Shown here: positions 56,144 through 64,000 of the stretch, piece by piece
Layout of the letters: each line of letters begins with the position of its first letter
How positions within the stretch are numbered: position 1 is the stretch's first letter
Assembly: GCF_001442535.1 (NCBI RefSeq)
Contig: NZ_CP013141.1
Span: forward strand, 1,284,372-1,348,371
Source: Lysobacter antibioticus
GTDB taxonomy: Bacteria > Pseudomonadota > Gammaproteobacteria > Xanthomonadales > Xanthomonadaceae
DNA: 64,000 nt
Direction of reading: 5' to 3'
Position numbers and translations under genes: made by a program
Notes under the pieces: generated by a model
What the model saw: only the letters and a program-made list of their open reading frames with translations
The model's database searches: none
What the model was told of the DNA's origin: nothing

Positions 56144-56971
56144 TTAATCCGCCAACGCCGAACGCAAGAACTCGTCGAGCCGCTCGGCCCGCCCGCTGGC
56201 CGCCGGCAGCGTCTGCCCCAGGCCCTGCATGCGTTCCAGCTCGGCGGCGAGGAAATCGCTGATCGCCGGCACGCGCGGCCCGGCCGCGACTTCGGCGCTG
56301 CGGCGCTTGCGCACCAACAAGGCCTCGATCGCCTCGCGCACTTCGCCGTCGGGCAACAGCCGCTCCAGCAGATCCTCGAATGCCATCGGCGGCGGCCCTT
56401 GCTCGCGCTCGATCCACTGGCAGGCCAGCACCGGGCGCAGCACGTACAGGTATTTCTTGGTGCGGATGTGTTCGCCGCCCAGGTGGGCGCGGAAGGTGCC
56501 GTGGGCCAGGCTGAAGTAGTGGTGCCAGGCCGCGATCGGCGAATAGAACTCCTCGGCCAGGGTGCGCAGTCCGGCGCTGAGCACGCCGTCCTCGCGGTAG
56601 ACGATCGGCGAACGCAGCCACTCCAACAGGGTCGGGTTGGACTTGGACAGCAACCGCAGCACCTTGCGCAGGTCCCAGCCGCTGACGTCGAGCTCGTCGT
56701 CGATCGGCAGCTCGATCACGTCGCGCTGCGGCTCGCCCAGGCCGGTGCGTTCGTTGACCGTCAGGTACCACGGCCGGCGATGGACATAGACGAAACGGGC
56801 GTCGTAGTCGCTGTCGGGCGAAGAGAACCCCCAGCCGCGGCTGCCGGACTCGCAGGCGTAGACGATGCGCACGTCGTGCTCGCGTTCGACCGCCGCCAGG
56901 GCGGCGAGCACCGCGCGCCGCTTGTCGTCCGAAACCGGGTGGATGTCCTGGGCCGCGTCCGTGGAATTCAT
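56144..56971 (-). CDS. YcgL-family (DUF4269-like) nucleotidyltransferase-fold protein
   Basis: The ATG at 56971 gives 275 residues. The fold signature VYACESGSRGWGFSSPDSDYDARFVYVHRRPWYLTV (residues 37-72, split) is the nucleotidyltransferase GS-x9-DxD pattern. GSRGWGF is the glycine-serine loop and DSDYDARF carries the metal aspartates. An extended middle region (ELPIDDELDVSGWDLRKVLRLLSKSNPTLLEWL, split) and a helical C-terminal half match the predicted nucleotidyltransferase family PF10127. Members include the phage RNA repair/ligase-linked protein type RlaP. The substrate here is unknown. The longer frame (to 57673) is unsupported. Confidence 0.85.
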   Translation of the reverse strand: MNSTDAAQDIHPVSDDKRRAVLAALAAVEREHDVRIVYACESGSRGWGFSSPDSDYDARFVYVHRRPWYLTVNERTGLGEPQRDVIELPIDDELDVSGWDLRKVLRLLSKSNPTLLEWLRSPIVYREDGVLSAGLRTLAEEFYSPIAAWHHYFSLAHGTFRAHLGGEHIRTKKYLYVLRPVLACQWIEREQGPPPMAFEDLLERLLPDGEVREAIEALLVRKRRSAEVAAGPRVPAISDFLAAELERMQGLGQTLPAASGRAERLDEFLRSALAD

Positions 56972-57109
56972 TGCCGTGGCATGCCGATGCGTGGCCCGGC
57001 AGCGTAGCGCAAACCCCGGCGCGTTCCGATGCTGCGCGGACGCCGCGGGCTGGCGTATCGTGCACCGACCCCGGCGCCGCGACGAGCGCGCCGCACCCCA
57101 GCGAACCCG

Positions 57110-57661
57110 ATGCCGCCGATGCCATCCAATACGCCGTCCACTACCGCTATCCAGACTGAACGCCTGCTGTTGCGCGAACTGACGCCGGACGATGCCGGCT
57201 TCATCCTCGAACTGCTCAACGAACCGTCCTTCATCGACAACATCGGCGACCGCGGCGTGCGCGATCTGGACGGCGCCGTGCGCTACATCCTCGACGGCCC
57301 GGCGCAGAGCTACGCCCGCAACGGCTACGGCCTGTGGCGGGTCGAGCTGCGCGACAGCGGCGAGGTCATCGGCATGTGCGGCCTGCTGCGGCGCGAGACC
57401 CTGCCCGACCCCGACCTGGGCTATGCCTTCCTGCCGCGCCATTGGTCGCGCGGCTATGCCCTGGAATCCGGCGAGGCGGTGCTGCGCCATGCGCGCGAGG
57501 GGTTGGCGCTGTCGCGAGTGCTGGCGATCACCGATCCCGCCAACCAACCCTCGATCAAGGTGCTGGAACGGCTGGGCCTGCGCTTCGAGGGCATGGTCCG
57601 CATGAGCGAGGACGCCAAGGAACTGCGGCTGTTCTCCACCGCACCGGCGCAGACCGAATGA
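57110..57661 (+). CDS. RimJ/RimL-like GNAT N-acetyltransferase
   Basis: The ATG at 57110 gives 183 residues. It has IQTERLLLRELTPDDAGFILELLNEPSFIDNIGDRGVRD (split, about 14-52). The signature GMCGLLRRETLPDPDLGYAFLPRHWSRGYALESGEAV follows near 90-126, with the CoA loop RGYALESG, and LAITDPANQPSIKVLERLGLRFEGMVRM after it. This is the RimJ/RimL-type pattern of broad acetyltransferases. Alternative ATG at 57119. The upstream extension to 57029 has an Arg-rich unlikely sequence. Eleven bases separate it from the yiiX-like gene, so the two are probably co-transcribed. Confidence 0.88.
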   Translation: MPPMPSNTPSTTAIQTERLLLRELTPDDAGFILELLNEPSFIDNIGDRGVRDLDGAVRYILDGPAQSYARNGYGLWRVELRDSGEVIGMCGLLRRETLPDPDLGYAFLPRHWSRGYALESGEAVLRHAREGLALSRVLAITDPANQPSIKVLERLGLRFEGMVRMSEDAKELRLFSTAPAQTE

Positions 57662-57671
57662 CGCCGGCCGC

Positions 57672-58289
57672 ATGAAACTCCGCCACCTCGCCTGCGGCCT
57701 GCTGTCCGCCCTGCTCGCCGCGTCCGCCTGCGGTTGCGCCGACGCGCGCCCGCCGCAAGTCCGCGACGGCGACGTGATCTTCCACGTCTCGCGCTCTTCG
57801 CAGAGCCAGGCGATCCAACGCGCCTCCGGCTCGCGCTACAGCCACATGGGCGTGATCCTGCACCGCGACGGCCAGCCCTACGTGTTCGAGGCGATCGACC
57901 CGGTGACCTACACGCCGCTGGCACGCTGGATCGCCCGCGGCAGCGGCGGCCACTACGTGCTCAAGCGCCTGCGCACGCCGTTGACCGCGCAGCAGGCCAC
58001 GAAGCTGCGCAATGCGGCGGAAGCTTTCCGCGGACGCCGCTACGATCTGGCGTTCGAGTGGTCGGACCAGCGCATCTATTGCTCGGAGCTGGTCTGGAAG
58101 ATGTACGACCGCGCCCTGGGCGTGCGCATCGGTACGCTGCAGCCGCTGCGCAGCTTCAAGCTCGACGACCCCGCGGTGAAGGCCAAGCTGCGCGAGCGTT
58201 ACGGCGAGCGCGTGCCGCTGGCCGAACCGGTGATCTCGCCGGCGGCGATGTTCGACTCGCCCTTGCTGACCAGCGTCGCCTCGGGCTGA
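57672..58289 (+). CDS. YiiX-like permuted papain-fold (NlpC/P60-related) exported enzyme
   Basis: The protein has 205 residues with a signal peptide ending in a lipobox-like AACGC (residues about 17-23), so it may be a lipoprotein. The fold: GDVIFHVSRSSQSQAIQRASGSRYSHMGVILHRDGQPYV (split, 32-70) with catalytic-type histidine in SHMG. The nucleophile is in IYCSELVWKMYDRALG, cysteine near 137. This is the YiiX/YebB family (PF05708). Known relatives include lysosomal-type or peptidoglycan amidases; the substrate here is unknown. Its 3' end overlaps the convergent beta-propeller gene by 91 bp. Confidence 0.9.
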   Translation: MKLRHLACGLLSALLAASACGCADARPPQVRDGDVIFHVSRSSQSQAIQRASGSRYSHMGVILHRDGQPYVFEAIDPVTYTPLARWIARGSGGHYVLKRLRTPLTAQQATKLRNAAEAFRGRRYDLAFEWSDQRIYCSELVWKMYDRALGVRIGTLQPLRSFKLDDPAVKAKLRERYGERVPLAEPVISPAAMFDSPLLTSVASG

Positions 58290-59554
58290 ATCCGCGCACC
58301 GCGCAGCACCGCCCCGCGGCCGATGTAGTCGGTCCAGACCACGTGCACCGCCTCGTCGGTCACCGCCATCTGCGCGAATCCGGTGCCGCGGCCGCGCCCC
58401 TGCAGACGCGCCACTTCGATGCGCTGACGCTCGCGCGACAGATCCGGCGCCAAACGTGCGAGCTGCAGGCTCTGGCCGTTGCTGTCCTCGCGCAGCCACA
58501 GCACCCAGGCGGCATCGGCGCTCAGCGCGGTTTCGACCCGCCCCTGCACCTGTTCGCCGCGGTCGAGCACCAGCGGCGCAGCGAAGCGATCGCCGGCGTC
58601 GCGGCTGTAGGCCGCCTGCACTGTCGGCGTGTCGCCGGCCGCGGTGTACCAGGCCACCACGGCCGCTTCGCCGAGCGCGCTGACCGAGGGCCCGTTGACT
58701 GGGCAGGCCGGCATCACCCAGCCGTCGGCGTGCACCGGCTTCGGCTTCGTCCAACCGCGCTCGTCGCCACGGGTGACGGCAATGTCGCGGACCTCGCCCT
58801 CGCTGCGGTCGCGATAGACCAGCAGCGGGCCGCGCGCGGTCATCGCCGCATCGGTCTGGCAGCAGTCGCAGGTCATCGTGTCGAGTTCGACTTCGTCGAA
58901 GCGATGCAGGTTGGCGCCGATGCGCACGCTACGCAGACTCATCGCACCGGAGCCGCCACCGTGACCGCCGCCATGGCCGGCCTCGCCGCTGTTGCTGTGG
59001 CGGCCGTCGAGCCAGGCCACGCCGACCGCGTCGGCGCCGTCGGGCCAGATCGACACGAAGCCGTGCTCGCTCTGGCCGCCATCGGTATTGACCTTGAGCG
59101 GCGACGACCACGGCGCTGCGCCGTTGGCCGAGCGCACCAGCACCACATCGTAGGCATACGGCGCCTGCGCCGATTTCTGCAGCCAATGCGCCCACACCGC
59201 GCCGTCGGCGCTCACCGCGAGATGCGGCGTGTCGGCCCAGTTGACGAACCAGTCCTGGCCCACGGCGATCGATCGCGGCGGCTCGGGCCAACGGCCGTCG
59301 CGGTCGGCGACGGCGTAGCGCAGGGCATACTTGCCGGCTTCGCCGGTGATCCACGACAACCACACACGCCCATCCGCTGTCGCGATCAAGTCGGGCTGGG
59401 CCGCCGCCGCGTCGATCCGCAAGGGCCAGGCCGAAACCCGCCACGGCGCGTCCGCTGTTTGCGCTTCGGCTTCCGGCCGCGCCGGCTCGCGGCCGCAGCC
59501 CGGTAAGAGCAGCAGCAACGGCAACAGAGCCAGGCAAGGCAGACGAGGCATCAT
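58199..59554 (-). CDS. Sialidase-like beta-propeller lipoprotein
   Basis: This 451-residue protein has a signal peptide and lipobox (LLLLPGCGRE, Cys near 20). The mature protein is beta-rich with repeated blades carrying Asp-box-like turns (SADGAVWAHWLQ, SRDAGDRFAAP, TADGRVWLSWITG), as in exo-alpha-sialidases or other six-blade propellers. An unusual cysteine cluster TMTCDCCQTD lies near 230-239. A Gly/His-rich stretch GHGGGHGGGSG lies just before it and could bind metal. Catalytic Arg-triad residues of sialidases are not obvious, so sialidase activity is uncertain. Its last 30 codons overlap the yiiX-like gene in opposite orientation. Confidence 0.75.
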   Translation of the reverse strand: MMPRLPCLALLPLLLLLPGCGREPARPEAEAQTADAPWRVSAWPLRIDAAAAQPDLIATADGRVWLSWITGEAGKYALRYAVADRDGRWPEPPRSIAVGQDWFVNWADTPHLAVSADGAVWAHWLQKSAQAPYAYDVVLVRSANGAAPWSSPLKVNTDGGQSEHGFVSIWPDGADAVGVAWLDGRHSNSGEAGHGGGHGGGSGAMSLRSVRIGANLHRFDEVELDTMTCDCCQTDAAMTARGPLLVYRDRSEGEVRDIAVTRGDERGWTKPKPVHADGWVMPACPVNGPSVSALGEAAVVAWYTAAGDTPTVQAAYSRDAGDRFAAPLVLDRGEQVQGRVETALSADAAWVLWLREDSNGQSLQLARLAPDLSRERQRIEVARLQGRGRGTGFAQMAVTDEAVHVVWTDYIGRGAVLRGARIQPEATLVSKGESNIAAGEITGSASGTRSP

Positions 59555-59578
59555 GGCCGGAGTCGAAAAGCCGAAGGG

Positions 59579-60208
59579 TCAGGCATTGTGCGGCGGCGAC
59601 CGGCGCCACACCAGACAACGGTTATTGGCCGGCATCGCCTCATCGGCGAGCAAGCGCAGCCCGATGGCCGCGGCGAGGGCATCGACCGCCTCGAAGTCGC
59701 GCACCCCCGACTGCGGGTCGCGCGCCTTCAACCAGGCGTCGAATTCGCGATTGCTGTCGCTGCTGAACTCGCCGCGATAATTGAACGGCCCGTAGACCGC
59801 GAGCGTCGCGTCCGCCGCCAACACCCGGTCGAGCCCACGGAAGAAGGCCTCGACCTGCGCCCAGCCCATGATGTGCAGGCTGTTGGCGCTGAACGCCGCA
59901 TCGAAACGCACCTCGTCCGCCTCGCCAGGCCATCGCGGCGAGGCCACGTCGAGCTCGACCGCCGGCGGCGTGTTCGGTAACGCCGCCTCGTCCAGCCACA
60001 GCGCGATGCCGGGCAGGTATTCGGCGCGATCCGAACACTGCCAGCTCAACCACGGCATCGCCGCGGCGAAATACACCGCGTGCTGGCCGGTGCCGCTGCC
60101 GATCTCCAGCACCCGCCGGCGCTCGCCGAAATGCGCGCGCAGCACCGCGAGGATCGGATCGCGGTTGCGGTCGCAGGAGGGGGAATGGGGTTTGTCGTTC
60201 GCGCTCAT
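59579..60208 (-). CDS. DUF938 SAM-dependent methyltransferase-like protein, coupled to mcrC
   Basis: The ATG at 60208 gives 209 residues. It has the DUF938 pattern: HSPSCDRNRDPILAVLRAHF, the SAM loop VLEIGSGTGQHAVYFAAAMPWL (residues 33-54, split), and QCSDRAEYLPGIALWLDEA. Next come DAAFSANSLHIMGWAQVEAFFRGLDRVL and a YGPFNYRGEFSSDSNREFDAWLKARDP block. The 4-bp ATGA overlap with mcrC (stop at 60205) shows translational coupling. DUF938 genes are usually found alone; methylated substrate unknown. Here it is the third gene of a restriction operon, which is notable. Confidence 0.9.
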   Translation of the reverse strand: MSANDKPHSPSCDRNRDPILAVLRAHFGERRRVLEIGSGTGQHAVYFAAAMPWLSWQCSDRAEYLPGIALWLDEAALPNTPPAVELDVASPRWPGEADEVRFDAAFSANSLHIMGWAQVEAFFRGLDRVLAADATLAVYGPFNYRGEFSSDSNREFDAWLKARDPQSGVRDFEAVDALAAAIGLRLLADEAMPANNRCLVWRRSPPHNA

Positions 60209-61494
60209 GCCGCCAACCTGCGCAGCACGTCGCCGCTCGAGCCGACCCGAACCCGCAGCACATCGTCCATCAGATCGACCGCGGCCACGTGCACGCGCCG
60301 CGACTGCGATCCGCTCGGGCCGGCCAATTCGTAGCGCATCGTCGTCTCCAGGGTGTCCGCGGCCAGGCCGTCGAAACAGGGATAGATCAGCGCCAGCTCG
60401 CCGCATTCCTGGAACGCGGTGGCATAGGCGTTGAGTTGGTACATATCATCGGTGGACGGGCGGATCTTGCCGTAGCGGTCGCGCTCCAGCCGCTTCCATT
60501 TGGTGTCGGCGATCATCACGATGCGGTCGGCGCGACGCACCAGCAGGTCCGGCTTGAGGCGGTAGGCCGGCTGCGAACTCTGCTCGCCGACCAGGACCCG
60601 GGCCAGATGCCGGTCGTCGTACTGGCATTCGACCACCCAACCGGGCGGCGCCTGCCGGGCCAGCTTGATCGCCACATAGCGTTCGAATAACTGGTTCATG
60701 TCGAATAGCAGCGCGGGCGCCGTGGCTGCTCCGGCGCGCAGCGAAGGCGACAGACCCTCGATGATCCAGCGCGCCCACTTCAAAGCCGCGGCATAGCGAC
60801 GGCTTTGGCGATCCAAGCACAACCGCTCGATCTCGTCGCGACGCGCCGGCGCGATGCCGTCGAACGCGGCCATCAGCTCATGCCATAGCCGGATCAACGT
60901 CGGCGCGACCAGCCAGTCGCGCAGGTGCAGCAGGGCGAGCACGAGCACCCGATTCACCGCGACATCGTGGGTGAGCTCGTCGAACTCGCACCAGGCACGA
61001 TCCTGTCGGCCCGCATTGGCGCGCAAATGCCGAGGCCAGTCGATGCGGCCGCGCACCGTCGCCGAATTCTCGGACCGCGACACATAGGACTTCAGCAACC
61101 CGGCCTTGACCAGGCGCATGGTCTCGGCAAGGAAACGCCCGGCGAACAATTCGATCAACGGCGAGCGGATCACGTCGTGCGAACCGGATCCGAGCGGCGG
61201 CGACGGCAGGTCGTGCACCACTCGCAACATCCGCAACAGCATGTCGTGAGCCGGCGCCGCATCGGCCGTGGTGCGGTCGGTTTTTGGCAGAATTTCCAGG
61301 ATGCGCTCGCCGATGCACAGCACGCCGCAGTACTGGGCGAAGCGCACCGTGCTCCGTCCGAATTCGCACAGCCCCGGGCGCAGCAGGCAGACCGCTTCCA
61401 GACGCTGGACCTCGTCGAGGCCGAGACTATTCGCGGTCGGCAGAGCCGTGATCGGCACCGGCGTGTGTTCGAAGGCTCTCAACGCGGGATTCAC
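60205..61494 (-). CDS. McrC-family nuclease subunit of a type IV restriction system
   Basis: The protein has 429 residues. An N-terminal region with FAQYCGVLCIGERILEILPKTD resembles McrC/5-methylcytosine restriction subunits. The PD-(D/E)xK nuclease core is at about 312-335: YRLKPDLLVRR (Asp316) and IVMIADTKWKRL (Asp330, Lys332), followed by MYQLNAYATAF, the conserved Gln. All catalytic residues are present. ELTHDVAVNRVLVLALLHL near 173-191 is typical of the family. It should cut DNA with the GTPase McrB as motor. Start overlaps the mcrB stop by 4 bp (ATGA). Confidence 0.9.
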   Translation of the reverse strand: MNPALRAFEHTPVPITALPTANSLGLDEVQRLEAVCLLRPGLCEFGRSTVRFAQYCGVLCIGERILEILPKTDRTTADAAPAHDMLLRMLRVVHDLPSPPLGSGSHDVIRSPLIELFAGRFLAETMRLVKAGLLKSYVSRSENSATVRGRIDWPRHLRANAGRQDRAWCEFDELTHDVAVNRVLVLALLHLRDWLVAPTLIRLWHELMAAFDGIAPARRDEIERLCLDRQSRRYAAALKWARWIIEGLSPSLRAGAATAPALLFDMNQLFERYVAIKLARQAPPGWVVECQYDDRHLARVLVGEQSSQPAYRLKPDLLVRRADRIVMIADTKWKRLERDRYGKIRPSTDDMYQLNAYATAFQECGELALIYPCFDGLAADTLETTMRYELAGPSGSQSRRVHVAAVDLMDDVLRVRVGSSGDVLRRLAA

Positions 61495-63539
61495 GGCTCG
61501 GCTCCGTCCCCGAGTTCGGCCTCGTCGTCGTCGATGTCCTCGTCGCCCTGCGAATACAGGCTGCGAAAATCGGCCGCCGACCAGCTCTGCGAGGCGTCGG
61601 TCAGTTCGATGCGATAGCGCGGAATGCGCGGCAGGTCCGATACGTGCACGCCGAACAGATCGATCGCATCCACGTCCAGCGCCTCGACGAAGGGCGAGCG
61701 ATCGGCCTTGCCCATGCTGCCGAGCACGCGCTGGATCCGGCCCCAGTCGTCGAAGAAGTACTCCTGCAGCAGGGGAATGATGCGATCGCGGAAACAGTCG
61801 CGCAGATCGTCGAGCGAGCGCACCTCAAGAAAATAGGCGTGGCCGATGCAATGATCGCGGTCGAGCAGGTACTCGATGCGCTGGTTGAGCTTGCGCAGCA
61901 ACAGCGGCAGATCCACGCGCACGCCGTCGGCGATCACGCCGCCGTTACCGTCGCCGCCCTTGATCTCTTCCGGCAGCGGTGGCGTCTCTTCGAAGCGGAA
62001 GCGGCGGCGCAGCGCCAGGTCCATCAATGCGATCGAACGATCGGCGGTGTTCATGGTGGCGTAAAGGTCGAGGTTGTCCGGCACCCCGAATAATTCGTGG
62101 CTGGCCGGCAGTATCACCCACAGGCCGCTGCCTTCGCCCGGCTCGGCGCCGGCGGTCACGCGCTTGTCGGGTTCGATCAGGGCGATCAACTCGCCGAACA
62201 CCTTGGCCAGGTTGGCGCGGTTGATTTCGTCGATGAACAAGGCGTAGCGCTGCTGCGGATGCAGGTGAGCGACGCGACAGAGCTCCTTGAACAAGCCGGG
62301 CTGGACCCGAAACTCGACGCGCCCGTCGTCGCCGTCGGCCGGCACCGGCCGGATGCCCTCGACGAAGTCCTCGTAGGAGTAACTCGGATGGAAGGTCACC
62401 AGGCTCAGGCGCGACTCGGCCACGTTGGCCTGTTGCTGAAAGTCGAGGCCGTCGACGATGGCATCGACCGCCTCGGCCAGGTCCGGCGCGTTATCGCGCC
62501 ATTCGGGCAGCAAACGCCAGACCGAGTCCGCGTCCTTGTCGAACAACACCGCACCGGTACGGGCGCTGGTGCGCACGGTCGCCGAGTCCAAGGGGGCATG
62601 CGACTGCAATTGCCCCCACAGAGTTTCCTTCAGATTGCGGGTACGTCCGCGCAGCCGCGCCGAGGCTTGGACCCACGCATGCGTGCGCAGCTGCGGCACT
62701 CGCGCCGAGCCCCCGACGTCGAGCAGCGCCGCGGTGATGACTGCGTGCCACGGCGCCGAGCCCACACGCCGCTCGTCGCGCGCGTCGGCCGACAGCGCCT
62801 GTGCTTCGGTGCGGTAACGCGGATCGCTGCGCAGCTCCTCGTATTTGCGGGTCTTGCCGGTGCCGGGCGGCCCGTAATAGATCGTATTGACCGCCTTGGT
62901 CCGTGGCTCCGCCACCGGCACGACGCTGGCCGGAGGCTGCGGCTTCCACAGAGCCTCAAGCGTGGACGGCGGCCGCGGCCGGCGGCGCCCGCGCGGTAGC
63001 CGTTCCATCGCCGATTCGAATTCCTCCTGGGTGATGAAGAACCGCCCTTCCACGCCTTCGTCGGCGATGATCTGCTGGGCGACCGGGTAGACGTGGTTCA
63101 TGAAGTAGACGAAGGCTTCTTCCGGCGACGAGGCCGGGATGGTCTTCTTGCACTCCTTGCGCGGCGTCACCTCCATGCCCAGCGCCTGCAGCAGGCGCTC
63201 GTGCACCCGGCACAGCACCGGGTCCTGGATGCTGCCGTAGACGATCTCGATGTAGGCCTTGCGGATCTGGCCGTTCTTCAGCGAGAACACCAGGCCGATG
63301 GTGCGGGTCTTGTTGTTCGAATCGCTGAGCTTGAACGGGGCGAAGAACAGGTAGTACTCGTTGCCCTGAAACCAGTAGCCGGCTTCGAGGCGATTGCGTT
63401 TGGGGTTGTCGCGCGTGCGCAATGCGAAGGTGAACCCCGGATGGTCCTTGCGCCAGCCCAGCGCCACCTTCAACAAACGTTCGTGGCGCTGCGCCACCTC
63501 GCGCATCAGCGCAAGGTCCTCTACGGCCTGTCCATGCAT
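61491..63539 (-). CDS. McrB-family GTPase/AAA+ subunit with inserted winged-helix-like segment
   Basis: The protein has 682 residues. An N-terminal DNA-recognition-like domain (about 10-190: HPGFTFALRTRDN, YWFQGNEYYLFFAPFKL) is followed by the AAA+ motor. Walker A is YYGPPGTGKTRKYEEL (GPPGTGKT 223-230), Walker B is YALFIDEINRANLAKVFGEL (433-452), the McrB signature MNTADRS lies at 496-502 and ALRRRF at 509-514. Between Walker A and the rest, residues about 262-345 form an extra domain (HAVITAALLDVGGSARVPQL...LFDKDADSVWRLLPEW). It resembles the HARE-HTH winged helix found in other restriction proteins. Upstream is a Hsp70-like gene on the same strand, 99 bp away. Confidence 0.9.
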   Translation of the reverse strand: MHGQAVEDLALMREVAQRHERLLKVALGWRKDHPGFTFALRTRDNPKRNRLEAGYWFQGNEYYLFFAPFKLSDSNNKTRTIGLVFSLKNGQIRKAYIEIVYGSIQDPVLCRVHERLLQALGMEVTPRKECKKTIPASSPEEAFVYFMNHVYPVAQQIIADEGVEGRFFITQEEFESAMERLPRGRRRPRPPSTLEALWKPQPPASVVPVAEPRTKAVNTIYYGPPGTGKTRKYEELRSDPRYRTEAQALSADARDERRVGSAPWHAVITAALLDVGGSARVPQLRTHAWVQASARLRGRTRNLKETLWGQLQSHAPLDSATVRTSARTGAVLFDKDADSVWRLLPEWRDNAPDLAEAVDAIVDGLDFQQQANVAESRLSLVTFHPSYSYEDFVEGIRPVPADGDDGRVEFRVQPGLFKELCRVAHLHPQQRYALFIDEINRANLAKVFGELIALIEPDKRVTAGAEPGEGSGLWVILPASHELFGVPDNLDLYATMNTADRSIALMDLALRRRFRFEETPPLPEEIKGGDGNGGVIADGVRVDLPLLLRKLNQRIEYLLDRDHCIGHAYFLEVRSLDDLRDCFRDRIIPLLQEYFFDDWGRIQRVLGSMGKADRSPFVEALDVDAIDLFGVHVSDLPRIPRYRIELTDASQSWSAADFRSLYSQGDEDIDDDEAELGDGAEP

Positions 63540-63638
63540 GCCTCGTGTCCTCTGATATCGCGCCTGCGTCGAGCGACGGACGCATGGCGCGATTGGATCA
63601 CAAGTCCCGCTGCGGCGCAGTCCTGCGCAAGTCGCGAA

Positions 63639-64000
63639 TCAGTCCCGCGCCGCCGCGAACGCCAGCCCCGAGACCACGCCGAGCGAGGCGTCGCCGGCGA
63701 CCTGGCGCGCGTTCGGGAAACACTCGCGCACGGTTTCGCGCACGTAGGGCGCGCGCGACATGCCGCCGGTCAGGAACACCGCGGCCGGGGCTTCGCCCAG
63801 CTCGGCGGTAATTTCGGCACCGACCTCGCGCAGCAGTTCGGCCAGGTTGCCGAGGAAAGGGTCGGCCGCGCGGGCCAGGTCGTCGGCCGTCGAGGCCAGG
63901 GCGAGGTCGCGCTCGATGTAGTCCAGCGTGGCGCGGCTGTCGCCCTGCGTGCTCAACTGGATCTTGGTCGACTCGACCGCGCGGCTCAGGCGCGTGGTGT
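63639..64000 (-). CDS. yegD: YegD-like Hsp70-family protein, C-terminal part (gene runs off the right edge)
   Basis: The minus-strand frame is open from 64000 to the stop at 63639, giving 120 residues with no start visible. TTRLSRAVESTKIQLSTQGDSRATLDYIE covers the end of the actin-like substrate helix (KIQLS is a strong Hsp70 hallmark). PAAVFLTGGMSRAPYVRETVRECFPNA matches the phosphate-2/adenosine block (GGMSR for the usual GGSSR), with GDASLGVVSGLAFAAARD at the end. It has no substrate-binding beta-domain after this, which fits the short YegD subgroup. The gene_symbol is by similarity. Confidence 0.85.
   Translation of the reverse strand, partial: TTRLSRAVESTKIQLSTQGDSRATLDYIERDLALASTADDLARAADPFLGNLAELLREVGAEITAELGEAPAAVFLTGGMSRAPYVRETVRECFPNARQVAGDASLGVVSGLAFAAARD

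Noticed and set aside
56144..57673. Extended start for the nucleotidyltransferase gene (509 codons)
   Set aside because: The extra 230 residues are antisense to the GNAT gene and the family begins near MNSTDAAQDIHPV.
59579..60208. DUF938 protein as the modification methylase of the McrBC system
   Set aside because: No DNA methyltransferase motif (DPPY, NPPY or PCQ) is visible, so a DNA methylase label is not justified.

Overview
The window is high-GC chromosomal DNA of a gammaproteobacterium in the Xanthomonadaceae. Lysobacter is my best guess, from protein style, codon use, alanine-rich linkers, the split glyQ/glyS, and the dispersed GTAGGAGCGG-type and GGGTTACTTTC-type intergenic repeats. 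The genus is an inference, because no rRNA or species marker is present. I saw no tRNA, rRNA, CRISPR array, transposase, integrase or prophage gene.

Layout. 0-5 kb: the end of a CHAD-domain gene, mutM, then an ECF sigma factor followed by a membrane Ser/Thr kinase with TPRs. 5-9 kb: an M66-like secreted zinc peptidase lipoprotein, a DinB-family protein, and a small membrane protein in an AT-richer patch. 9-18 kb: tamB-tamA (outer-membrane protein assembly) divergent from a large TonB-dependent receptor. 18-23.4 kb: glyS-glyQ, a class I glutamine amidotransferase and a BPSS1780-like membrane protein. 23.4-27 kb: tatABC with an overlapping RDD gene, then a SYLF-domain protein. 27-35.6 kb: a DUF4350-like protein, hemH with an overlapping hydrolase, a YgjP-like metallopeptidase, rdgC, ttcA, a YdcH-like protein and three overlapping genes for membrane-anchored proteins of unknown function. 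35.6-38.6 kb: a repeat-dense locus. Two copies of a roughly 450-bp, internally palindromic element face each other around one intact polytopic membrane-protein gene, with TTGCCG hexanucleotide arrays and REP-like repeats. 38.6-42.6 kb: plsB and a lipoprotein. 42.6-47.5 kb: an archaic (Csu-like) chaperone-usher pilus operon with a perfect CRP/Clp-type site upstream. 47.8-51 kb: acid phosphatase, exported RidA, GNAT and DUF4272 genes, then a small MITE-like element. 51-58 kb: rep helicase, two tandem Sel1-repeat proteins, tdk, a YcgL-type nucleotidyltransferase, a GNAT and a YiiX-like hydrolase. 58-64 kb: a beta-propeller lipoprotein, a DUF938 methyltransferase joined by 4-bp overlaps to an McrC/McrB restriction pair, and the end of a YegD-like Hsp70 gene.

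Most genes are housekeeping or envelope functions: export by Tat, outer-membrane assembly by Tam, TonB uptake, phospholipid and heme synthesis. The accessory signals are the nested inverted-repeat locus at 36-38.5 kb, the McrBC-methyltransferase operon, the kinase-sigma pair with no visible anti-sigma gene, the Clp-site pilus operon and the uncharacterised three-gene set at 33.7-35.6 kb. Starts were chosen by Shine-Dalgarno sequence, signal peptide and family length. Because of the high GC, very long antisense open frames occur opposite real genes, and these were discarded.
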